Shown here piece after piece: positions 15,451 to 21,320 of a DNA stretch of 21,320 nucleotides. Within the stretch, counting starts at the first letter, position 1; each line of letters opens with the position of its first letter. The stretch lies in the NCBI GenBank assembly GCA_002393865.1, contig DGUD01000150.1, positions 1-21,320 of the forward strand, in the 5' to 3' direction. The notes under the pieces were generated by a model, which saw only the letters and a program-made list of their open reading frames with translations, was not told where the DNA came from and searched no databases. The translations under genes and the position numbers were made by a program. This DNA is from Treponema sp. UBA4319. Its GTDB lineage: Bacteria; Spirochaetota; Spirochaetia; Treponematales; Treponemataceae.

Positions 15451-17016
15451 ATGAGCGTAACATGCTATTCTTTGGGAGCCGCCCAAGAGGTGACGGGCAG
15501 CAAGCATATACTGGAAGTTGACGGGCGCAGCTTCATGATTGACTGCGGAGCCTTCCAAGGCAAGCGCAGCCTCGCGGACAAAAAGAACCGCGAATTCAAC
15601 TTTGCGGCGGATAAAATAGAAAGCGTCATCCTGACACACGCGCATTACGACCACTGCGGTCTGCTTCCCGTCCTCGCAAAGAACGGCTACGGCGGCAACA
15701 TCTACGCCACTCCCGCCACGCGCGACCTTGCGAACATAGTCATGATGGACAGCGCACGCATTCAGGCCCGCGACGCCGAATTCCTGCGCAAACAGGCCGC
15801 AAAAAAAGGCGAGAAATTCACGTGGAGGCCGCTCTTTACCGAAGACGACGTGGTCAAGGCCGCAAATCAGATTGTCTCCCTCAGCTACAACCGCAAGATG
15901 TACATCGCCCCCGACGTGCAGCTCGAATTCTTCGATGCCGGGCATATCCTCGGCAGCGCCTTTGCCTACCTTACCGTCACCGGGCAGCGGGTCAATTCCG
16001 TATCCGGCAAAAAATCCGGCGGCTCAGGAATCGGTTCCCGGCGCCTGTGGCACAGGCTGTTCGGGGGTGGAGCGACGGCGGCCGGCGTCAAAAAGGGCAG
16101 CGTCTCCAGCGGCGAGGCAGCGCTGAGCGGCGCCCCCTCGGATGAAATCCGCATACTGTTCACCGGCGACCTCGGCCGCAAGGAAAAACCCATCGTCCGC
16201 GCGCCGTCAACGGACTCGCTCCCCGCGCCGGACTACATCTTTATGGAGAGCACCTATGGCAATCGCCTGCACGAAAAGCAGACCGTCGCCATGGAAGACC
16301 TTGTGAGCGTCGTCCGCCGGGCGGTAGACCGCAAGGGAAAAATCATCATTCCCTCATTTGCCATCGAACGCGCCCAAGAGCTGGTCTACTACCTGCACCT
16401 GCTCGTAGACCAGAAAAAAATTCCGCAGATTCCCATCTATGTTGACAGCCCCATGGCGGCAAACGCGACGGGAATATTCCAGCTGCACCCCGAATGCTAT
16501 GACGAAGAGGTGACGGAAGCCTTCCTCCGGCACCACAAAAACCCCTTCGGCTTCGGCTCGCTCACGACAATCACAAGCGTAGACGAATCAAAAGACCTGA
16601 ACAAGAAGCCGGGTCCGATGATTATCATCAGCGCGGATGGCATGTGCGAGGCCGGGCGCATCCTCTATCATCTGGCAAACAACATCAGCGACCCCAAGAA
16701 CACCATCCTGCTCGTCGGCTATATGGCGGAAAACACGCTCGGCAGAAAAATCCTTGAGGGCGAGAAAGAAGTGCGCATACTCGGCGACATCTACAAGGTA
16801 AACGCCAGCGTGGAGACAATCAACGCCTTCAGCGCCCACGCGGATTATCAGGAAAGCCTTGAATGGCTCACGAGCATTGACACGAGCCGCCTCAAGAAAA
16901 TATTCCTCGTGCACGGGGAGCAGGACGCGCAGAAATTCCTGCAGAGCTACCTGAACGACAACGGCTTCGCCAACGTAGAGATTGTCAAGTACGGCGAAAG
17001 CTACACGCTGGAGTAG
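15451..17016 (+). CDS. Metallo-beta-lactamase / beta-CASP RNA nuclease (CPSF73-like) with a linker insertion
   Basis: 521 residues; ATG 15451 has GGAGG 7 nt upstream. All metal ligands of the fold are visible: HAHYDH (63-68), GHILGSA (H165), FTGD (D240) and the late LVHGE (H488). The beta-CASP part shows IPIYVDSPMA, SADGMCEAGR (from 394) and FSAHAD (460-465). Such enzymes are zinc-dependent endo- or 5' exoribonucleases, so it probably acts in RNA processing or decay. Usual relatives are about 450-470 residues. The excess is a Gly/Ser/Lys-rich stretch at about 178-230, between the third and fourth metal motifs, where homologues have about 20 residues between H and D and this protein has 75. 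It is transcribed from its own promoter and followed by slyX with overlapping signals. Confidence 0.95.
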   Translation: MSVTCYSLGAAQEVTGSKHILEVDGRSFMIDCGAFQGKRSLADKKNREFNFAADKIESVILTHAHYDHCGLLPVLAKNGYGGNIYATPATRDLANIVMMDSARIQARDAEFLRKQAAKKGEKFTWRPLFTEDDVVKAANQIVSLSYNRKMYIAPDVQLEFFDAGHILGSAFAYLTVTGQRVNSVSGKKSGGSGIGSRRLWHRLFGGGATAAGVKKGSVSSGEAALSGAPSDEIRILFTGDLGRKEKPIVRAPSTDSLPAPDYIFMESTYGNRLHEKQTVAMEDLVSVVRRAVDRKGKIIIPSFAIERAQELVYYLHLLVDQKKIPQIPIYVDSPMAANATGIFQLHPECYDEEVTEAFLRHHKNPFGFGSLTTITSVDESKDLNKKPGPMIIISADGMCEAGRILYHLANNISDPKNTILLVGYMAENTLGRKILEGEKEVRILGDIYKVNASVETINAFSAHADYQESLEWLTSIDTSRLKKIFLVHGEQDAQKFLQSYLNDNGFANVEIVKYGESYTLE

Positions 17017-17020
17017 CCCG

Positions 17021-17233
17021 ATGGATCAGGAAACGGAATCCCGCCTTGTCTCGCTGGAGACAAAGCTCTCGTACCTTGAGGATTTTGTGAGCCAGCTCCA
17101 GCAGGTCTCCGTGGAGCACACGGAGACCATCGAACGGCTCCGGGAGGAGAACCGCCGCATGGCGCAGAAAATCCGGGAGATGAGCGACCTGCTTGAAGGC
17201 GACATCCCCAACCGGAAGCCTCCACACTACTAA
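17021..17233 (+). CDS. slyX: SlyX family coiled-coil protein
   Basis: 70 residues from ATG 17021, 4 bp after the nuclease stop; GGAG of its ribosome-binding site overlaps that stop. It is almost entirely a heptad-patterned coiled coil (ESRLVSLETKLSYLEDFVSQ, then IERLREENRRMAQKIREM), ending in the short proline-containing tail KPPHY, which matches the PPHY ending typical of SlyX. Its molecular function is unknown in any organism. It is probably translationally coupled to the nuclease gene, and a strong terminator follows 6 bp after its stop. An ATG-less longer reading from 16982 lies inside the nuclease gene and is unlikely. Confidence 0.85.
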   Translation: MDQETESRLVSLETKLSYLEDFVSQLQQVSVEHTETIERLREENRRMAQKIREMSDLLEGDIPNRKPPHY

Positions 17234-17271
17234 AAAAAAGCGGCTCCGTCCCAAGCGGAGCCGCCTTTTTT
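17232..17271. terminator. Bidirectional intrinsic terminator
   Basis: A perfect 9-bp stem GCGGCTCCG (17240-17248) / CGGAGCCGC (17256-17264), loop TCCCAAG, with A8 (17232-17239) on the left and T6 (17266-17271) on the right. It ends slyX on the plus strand and the membrane-protein pair on the minus strand. Confidence 0.93.
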
Positions 17272-17289
17272 ATCCGCAAAGCATAGCGC

Positions 17290-19203
17290 CTAGAGCCTGC
17301 GGGCCATAAAATAGACCGAGACCAGCACAAAGACCAGCATATACAGCACACAGGCCGCAAAGAGCGCGCCCGATCCAAGCGCACCCACCAGTACATAATT
17401 CAGCATGCTGAACAGATAGGAGCATATCTCCATAAACAGGAACATCACAAAACCAAAGAGGAATATGAGCAGCAGCCACGTCGTCCTGAACTGCACGTTT
17501 TCCCCTTCGACTCGGTAGTTCCAGCCAAAAGAAGCCACCACGATGAACAGAATGAGCAGGAAGAGCGGGTACGTACAGCGGCTTACCATGCTCTTCGCAA
17601 AAACCTCGGAAGAAAAACCGTATTCGGTGGCGCGGCGGATAAAATGCCGCAGGGACAATATCGTCATTCTGTCCACATCCGATGACGCGCCGTCGATAAC
17701 AGCAAAGTCCTTATACGGCATGGGCAGAATCATCGTGTTTCCCCAGCCGTTCACCACGCTGCCACCGGACACACCTTCCGCCGCCACCACAGGGGAAGCA
17801 ACGGTGCCGTCAGGACTGCCCAGCCCGGCACGATTCCGTATCTCCTCAGGCAGACCGGTCTCCTTGTAGGAGAATACGGGCTTGCTTACCAGCCCCTTTG
17901 TCGTGCGGTCAACAGCAAGCAGCATGACCTCCGGCACCGCATCCCACGTTTTGTCCAAGCCAAGCGAGCGGCAGGCAGCGTCGTCAAACATAGACATGGG
18001 CAGGCTCACAACCTTTGCAATCGGAACCGTCATCAGCTTGAGGAAATTGCCGTCACCCGAATACGTCGCGACGGACAAGCCCTGCAGATAGCGGACAGTC
18101 CTGCCGTCCTCCTTGGAATTCATGGCGTTCTTGATGAAGAACACATTTTTTGTTCCGTCCGCGTTGTGCAGGGAAAAATAGACATTGTGGCTGCGGGCAA
18201 GCAGGGCGATATTCTGCGTCTCGTCTATGAAAAAATACTGGTTGCAGAGCATCTCCTGCGCAAGGTTCAGGAAACGCTCCACATCAGGATCCGAGACGAC
18301 GCGGGAATTCTTCAGCTCAAGGAATATATAGTAAGCCTCAACGCAGTCGCCCTTTGTCAGCGCCGCATAACCTTCCTTCTTACGCTCAAAATACGCGCGG
18401 ACATCATCATTGTCAAAGCCGCCGGGAACCTTAAGGTGGTTCCATGCATCCTGCGCGATGGTCTGCGCGTCCGGAAGGTTCGTGTCCGTCCCGTTGCAGG
18501 CCTCTATCGCAAGCGTCGCCCAATAATGCGCGCTGAACCATTCCCCGTTATCAAACGCGGTCTGTGCAAAATCCATTATCTCCCTTACGGAATGCTGGCG
18601 GTCTTCCTCGTGCAGGGGCAGATTCGTCTGCTCAAAAGTTTTGAAACCGCTCTGGTGGTGCAGCTCCCCGGCATACAATTCCAGCTTGTCCTTTGCTTGC
18701 TTGAACGTCGCGCTCGCCTCGTCGTCCTTGGGCGCAAGCCGTACGGCGCGCTCCGCGTAGAGATAAGAAAGCTCGTAGTTCCCAGCCCCCATGAATATCC
18801 GGGCGTTCTTCAGGCTCGAAGCAAGGTCAAGCGGCCCGGATTCCAACGACTGAAGCTTTTCCTGCGCGAGCGGGCGGAAAATCTCCGCATTGAAGGCCAG
18901 TATGCACACAAAAACCAGCGATACAATCATCACCCCTTTGTAGCGCTCTATCATCGCGGGCGAAAAACGGTGGCGGGAATTCTCCGTATTGCGCTGCCAT
19001 TGCACGGAGCAGGCGACCGTAAAACCACTCAGAAAGATGGAAGGCAGCAGCATCAGGAACCAGCACAGGCCACGGAAAAAGCGGTAGGCGGAGACATCCG
19101 TAGGGATAAGCTCCGGGATATTCCTGTATACAAAAGTTACTCCGATACAGCACGCAAAGATAATCGCCGTATAGACAATCAGTATAGTGAGGACTTTTTT
19201 CAT
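17290..19203 (-). CDS. Large membrane protein, possibly LptF/LptG-like with a helical insertion
   Basis: 637 residues; AGGAG about 10 nt before ATG 19201-19203. There are three hydrophobic segments at the N-terminus (about 4-25, 44-68, 92-110) and three at the C-terminus (about 544-562, 574-598, 602-633), with a large soluble region between. Local patterns recall LptF/LptG permeases: FSPAMIERYKG followed by a helix ending ILAFNAEIFRPLAQEKL; the beta-type stretch KNVFFIKNAM and RYLQGLSVATYSGDGNFLKL; and TILSLRHFIRRATEYG before the fourth helix. Residues about 125-310 are TPR-like helices (YELSYLYAERAVRLAPKDDE), absent from ordinary LptF/G. If correct, it would be half of a transporter extracting lipids from the inner membrane. 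The family call is inference from topology and motifs; that it is an integral membrane protein is certain. Confidence 0.6.
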   Translation of the reverse strand: MKKVLTILIVYTAIIFACCIGVTFVYRNIPELIPTDVSAYRFFRGLCWFLMLLPSIFLSGFTVACSVQWQRNTENSRHRFSPAMIERYKGVMIVSLVFVCILAFNAEIFRPLAQEKLQSLESGPLDLASSLKNARIFMGAGNYELSYLYAERAVRLAPKDDEASATFKQAKDKLELYAGELHHQSGFKTFEQTNLPLHEEDRQHSVREIMDFAQTAFDNGEWFSAHYWATLAIEACNGTDTNLPDAQTIAQDAWNHLKVPGGFDNDDVRAYFERKKEGYAALTKGDCVEAYYIFLELKNSRVVSDPDVERFLNLAQEMLCNQYFFIDETQNIALLARSHNVYFSLHNADGTKNVFFIKNAMNSKEDGRTVRYLQGLSVATYSGDGNFLKLMTVPIAKVVSLPMSMFDDAACRSLGLDKTWDAVPEVMLLAVDRTTKGLVSKPVFSYKETGLPEEIRNRAGLGSPDGTVASPVVAAEGVSGGSVVNGWGNTMILPMPYKDFAVIDGASSDVDRMTILSLRHFIRRATEYGFSSEVFAKSMVSRCTYPLFLLILFIVVASFGWNYRVEGENVQFRTTWLLLIFLFGFVMFLFMEICSYLFSMLNYVLVGALGSGALFAACVLYMLVFVLVSVYFMARRL

Positions 19204-20204
19204 AAAGACACATCTCCTGATTCCGCGGACAGCTGCTTCTGGTGCCCCCGCTCAAAGATGACGGCAGCCGCGGTGAGCACGATAAAAATAAGGATATTGC
19301 AGAACACCACGGAGGGGTTTCCCACCGCCGTCAGTTTGCGGAACAGCCCAAGCTTGTTCAGCACGCCGTTGACAGAATCCGACACGGCAGCAAAGGAAGA
19401 GTTCGTGTAGCCAAGCAGATTGAATGCAATGATACCGGTCGTCACGCAGATGACGAGCATCACGTCCACAAGGCGCCACTTTGACACATAGCGCAAGCCG
19501 ATTACCGCAATGAGGGCAAGCCCCATGGAAGAAAAACAGAGCCAGTAGCCGGTTCCCCGCGTGGCACATTTCTTCAGCACGACATTCATCGCCGCAAGCT
19601 TCTTTACAAGAATGCTCAGCACCGGCGGCATCTCAAGCGAGCCCTGGATAAGGGAATCCGTAAACTGATCCTGCCTGCCGGAAAGCTCCAGCGCGCTGAA
19701 CGTGTACACATCCGAAGTGCTGTCCAAATCCGTATTCAGGCAGATTCCCGTAACCTTGTTGTCGGCGCCGCTAATCTTTGTATAGTAAAAAATCTGCTCG
19801 CCGTCCGGGCGGAAGTACGAGGCGGAGGGAATCCCCCGTGCTGCCGACGGCGCATCCGTCCCGTAGAAGGCGACGTCGGCCTTCACCACCCGCGGAATGC
19901 ACACAAGCCACACGCACACGCACAGCAGCCCGTACACGACAAGCACAGCAAGGGAATCTATCGGATGCCGCACAAGATACAGCACCATGAGCAGGGCACT
20001 GAACATGAGCACAAAGGGCGTGACCACGAACAAACCTTCCAGAAAAAGATTCATATCAAAGAGAAGCGACTGCCCCGCAACCATGTTCTCGCACAGATTA
20101 TATACCATATAAATGACGCCAAAAAGCGCGCAGCCCAGCACCAAAACGCATATAAAATAGAGAACCAGCCTAAACGATGATAATAAACTTGCCTTTATTT
20201 CCAT
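19200..20204 (-). CDS. Membrane protein, possibly LptG/LptF-like permease partner
   Basis: 334 residues, close to LptF/LptG length (about 360). Hydrophobic segments lie at about 12-34, 54-75 and 84-106, then a soluble beta-looking domain (about 107-215: ASYFRPDGEQIFYYTKISGA, DVYTFSALEL). A further group of helices follows from about 222 to the end. The C-terminal stretch LNKLGLFRKLTAVGNPSVVF followed by a final helix resembles the LptG ending, where a 'lg..g.l.p.laaW.PN' pattern precedes the last membrane helix. The stop overlaps the next gene's start in an ATGA, so the two proteins are made together, as expected for two halves of a complex. No strong ribosome-binding site precedes ATG 20202-20204. 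An unrelated treponemal membrane family remains possible. Confidence 0.6.
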   Translation of the reverse strand: MEIKASLLSSFRLVLYFICVLVLGCALFGVIYMVYNLCENMVAGQSLLFDMNLFLEGLFVVTPFVLMFSALLMVLYLVRHPIDSLAVLVVYGLLCVCVWLVCIPRVVKADVAFYGTDAPSAARGIPSASYFRPDGEQIFYYTKISGADNKVTGICLNTDLDSTSDVYTFSALELSGRQDQFTDSLIQGSLEMPPVLSILVKKLAAMNVVLKKCATRGTGYWLCFSSMGLALIAVIGLRYVSKWRLVDVMLVICVTTGIIAFNLLGYTNSSFAAVSDSVNGVLNKLGLFRKLTAVGNPSVVFCNILIFIVLTAAAVIFERGHQKQLSAESGDVSL

Positions 20205-20342
20205 TAATTATAAGAATATCACTATTACAAGTAAAAAACAACACAGATTTTAAAGGAAAGTCAGAATAATCGCCGCCGCGCCTATGGCAGGAGCCTTAAA
20301 AGAGCCTGAATGCTCACTGCATATACACCAGTTCCGCACAAG

Positions 20343-20351
20343 TTATCCACA
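20343..20351 (+). promoter_or_regulatory. DnaA box (perfect TTATCCACA)
   Basis: Exact match to the bacterial DnaA-box consensus, 139 bp upstream of the start of the minus-strand membrane gene pair. Confidence 0.7.
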
Positions 20352-20490
20352 GCTTTGCCCGTACGCGGGGAAAACTGCCTCCGTGCCGCGCAATAATTGC
20401 ATATAATATGTCAAATTAGGAATACGCTTCCGTTCTTTTTATATAAATTATTATATTACAAGGAATTAAAATGAAGTTTTTTTGATTCTG

Positions 20491-20553
20491 AAAAAAAATC
20501 CTGCACCGCGAGCCAAGGCAGCGCGCCATATCGCACAATCTGCGCAGGATTTT
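20491..20553 (-). terminator. Inverted repeat with T-run, probable terminator of the STAS gene
   Basis: AAAATCCTGC (20495-20504) and GCAGGATTTT (20544-20553) are perfect 10-bp arms, 39 nt apart. Read on the minus strand, the second arm runs into T8 (complement of A8 at 20491-20498), as in an intrinsic terminator, though the loop is long. It lies 62 bp past the STAS stop codon. Confidence 0.55.
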
Positions 20554-20559
20554 CGCAAG

Positions 20560-20568
20560 TTATCCACA
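20560..20568 (+). promoter_or_regulatory. DnaA box (perfect TTATCCACA)
   Basis: Exact consensus, same orientation as the box 217 bp to the left, located between the STAS stop codon and its probable terminator. Confidence 0.7.
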
Positions 20569-20614
20569 GGTTTTATACAGGCAGCGCCCCGTCTGAGGCC
20601 TGCCGGAACAGCGT

Positions 20615-21163
20615 TCAGCCCAAGACGGCGTTGCCGCCCTCATCGATAGAAATGATGGATTTGCATTCCGCGCAGCGGAAGCGCCCGCTCTTTGTCGCCT
20701 TCAGGCGGTGGGAGCAGACAGGGCAGCTGAGCACTTTGGGGAAGACATTGCTCCCGCCGGCCTCACGCTTCTTGAAGAATTCCACGGAATCATTCAGGTT
20801 TTCCTTAAAATTGAAAAGCTGGCTAAAACCGAGCAGCTGGAAGACCTCGTAGACTTTCGGCTGCACGTTGAGGAGCACCAGATCCCCGCCTTTTTCTTTA
20901 ATCATCTTTAAAAAATCAGTGAACAGACCGATACCGGTGGAAGACACATAGTTCAGATTGTAGCTGTTGCAGATAATGTTCACAAAATTGGCTTCTATTA
21001 TCTTTCCCATCTGCTTCTGAAAATAAGCTGAATTATAAGTATCGACATAGCCGTTCAGATTGATGATGATGCAATTCTTTACGTCCGGAACTTTTTCAAG
21101 ATTAATTTTAAGGCTATCGTCCTTATCCTCAAGGAACCCCTTTACAAGCGTATTGTCAATCAT
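20615..21163 (-). CDS. STAS-domain protein (anti-sigma factor antagonist-like) with C-terminal zinc ribbon
   Basis: 182 residues from ATG 21161-21163 (GAAGGTGG upstream at wide spacing). Residues about 20-130 form a STAS domain: the IIINLNGYVDTYNSAYFQKQ opening, the NYVSSTGIGLF loop (72-81) with S75 in the position phosphorylated in SpoIIAA/RsbV proteins, and LLNVQPKVYEVFQLLGF. The tail is a zinc ribbon with C147, C150, C164 and C167 (CPVC and CAEC). STAS antagonists bind and release switch-kinase or anti-sigma partners; the zinc ribbon may add a nucleic-acid or protein contact and is not part of classical SpoIIAA (about 110-120 residues). No kinase or sigma gene is in this window. A good promoter and a foldable leader precede it. 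Confidence 0.9.
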   Translation of the reverse strand: MIDNTLVKGFLEDKDDSLKINLEKVPDVKNCIIINLNGYVDTYNSAYFQKQMGKIIEANFVNIICNSYNLNYVSSTGIGLFTDFLKMIKEKGGDLVLLNVQPKVYEVFQLLGFSQLFNFKENLNDSVEFFKKREAGGSNVFPKVLSCPVCSHRLKATKSGRFRCAECKSIISIDEGGNAVLG

Positions 21164-21194
21164 CGCGAGCTACCACCTTCTTACCTACAAAACT

Positions 21195-21237
21195 CAGTTT
21201 CCGAATCAGAGAGCCGGCCGGAAACTGCGTTTTCCGG
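21195..21237 (-). promoter_or_regulatory. Leader with two mutually exclusive hairpins before the STAS gene
   Basis: CAGTTTCCG (21195-21203) pairs perfectly with CGGAAACTG (21219-21227). The CCGGAAAC part (21218-21225) can instead pair with GTTTTCCGG (21229-21237), one base bulged. Both lie in the roughly 80-nt transcribed leader of the STAS gene. The motif is related to the intergenic hairpins at 15296 and 12943. Confidence 0.5.
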
Positions 21238-21250
21238 ACAAACTTAATCT

Positions 21251-21279
21251 ATTCTATACCAATTATCCGGCTTAGTCAA
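21251..21279 (-). promoter_or_regulatory. Sigma-70-type promoter of the STAS gene
   Basis: On the minus strand: TTGACT (complement of 21274-21279), 17-bp spacer, TAGAAT (complement of 21251-21256). This is a near-consensus promoter about 90 bp upstream of the start codon. Beyond it, 21280-21320 shows no recognisable gene. Confidence 0.7.
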
Positions 21280-21320
21280 ATGAAGAAGCGAGGAAGCGGG
21301 GCTTCAGCATGAGATGTATT

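Larger units (their letters stand above)
20205..20614. other. AT-rich intergenic region flanked by two DnaA boxes
   Basis: No ORF is supported. Perfect DnaA boxes TTATCCACA lie at 20343-20351 and 20560-20568, in the same orientation. Between them is the most AT-rich stretch of the window (about 20395-20500), with tatataaattattatattac and a T7 tract. Features like these are typical of replication origins or of DnaA-controlled promoters. No dnaA or dnaN gene is in the window, and only two full boxes are seen, so the role is open. Confidence 0.5.

Noticed and set aside
18166..19410. 414-codon plus-strand ORF opposite the membrane-protein pair
   Set aside because: Arg/Leu-rich shadow frame; the minus-strand proteins have coherent membrane segments and an ATGA overlap.

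Overview
The window looks like a chromosomal segment of a spirochaete, most likely a relatively GC-rich Treponema. This is judged from gene content and style: a small NusG domain II protein, a STAS protein with a zinc-ribbon tail, TPR and TraB proteins, many hairpin-forming intergenic repeats, and a SNF2 gene invaded by a 'LSLSKCD / LNQVQND' type repeat. No database search was possible, so the genus is an inference. There are no rRNA or tRNA genes, no CRISPR array, and no insertion sequence or phage genes that I can see.

Layout. (1) 1-2345, minus: a SNF2-family helicase running off the left edge, lower in GC than the rest, with an in-frame repeat insertion between helicase motifs. (2) 2346-4834, plus: a long GC-rich structured leader behind an extended -10 promoter, a 37-codon ORF with a strong Shine-Dalgarno sequence, a NusG domain II membrane-anchored protein, then radA. 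(3) 4912-7567, minus: a two-gene unit of an exported TPR protein followed by an overlapping TraB-family membrane protein. (4) 7568-7898: a divergent intergenic region packed with hairpins. (5) 7899-17233, plus: an N-terminally anchored protein of unknown function, a terminator, a trehalase/GH63-like glycosidase, a divergent Ppx/GppA with an HD domain, polyphosphate kinase, a promoter, a beta-CASP metallo-beta-lactamase nuclease and a SlyX-like coiled coil, closed by a bidirectional terminator. (6) 17290-20204, minus: two overlapping membrane proteins whose 3+3 membrane-helix layout and local patterns resemble the LptF/LptG permease pair, one of them carrying a large helical insertion. (7) 20205-20614: an AT-rich gap bounded by two perfect DnaA boxes. 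(8) 20615-21163, minus: a STAS anti-sigma-factor-antagonist-like protein with a good sigma-70-type promoter and a leader that can fold two ways.

How it fits together. ppx and ppk1 sit in tandem behind a glycosidase, suggesting that polyphosphate turnover is co-expressed with intracellular glycan use. The nuclease and slyX form a second unit. The main non-gene signals are a family of three structured repeats placed just upstream of plus-strand genes, whose stems are kept by compensating base changes; the in-frame repeat in the helicase; the structured leader before the small ORF; and the DnaA-box pair. The protein-level items most worth checking are the divergent LptF/LptG-like pair and the Ppx homologue whose two phosphate loops have lost the usual aspartate.
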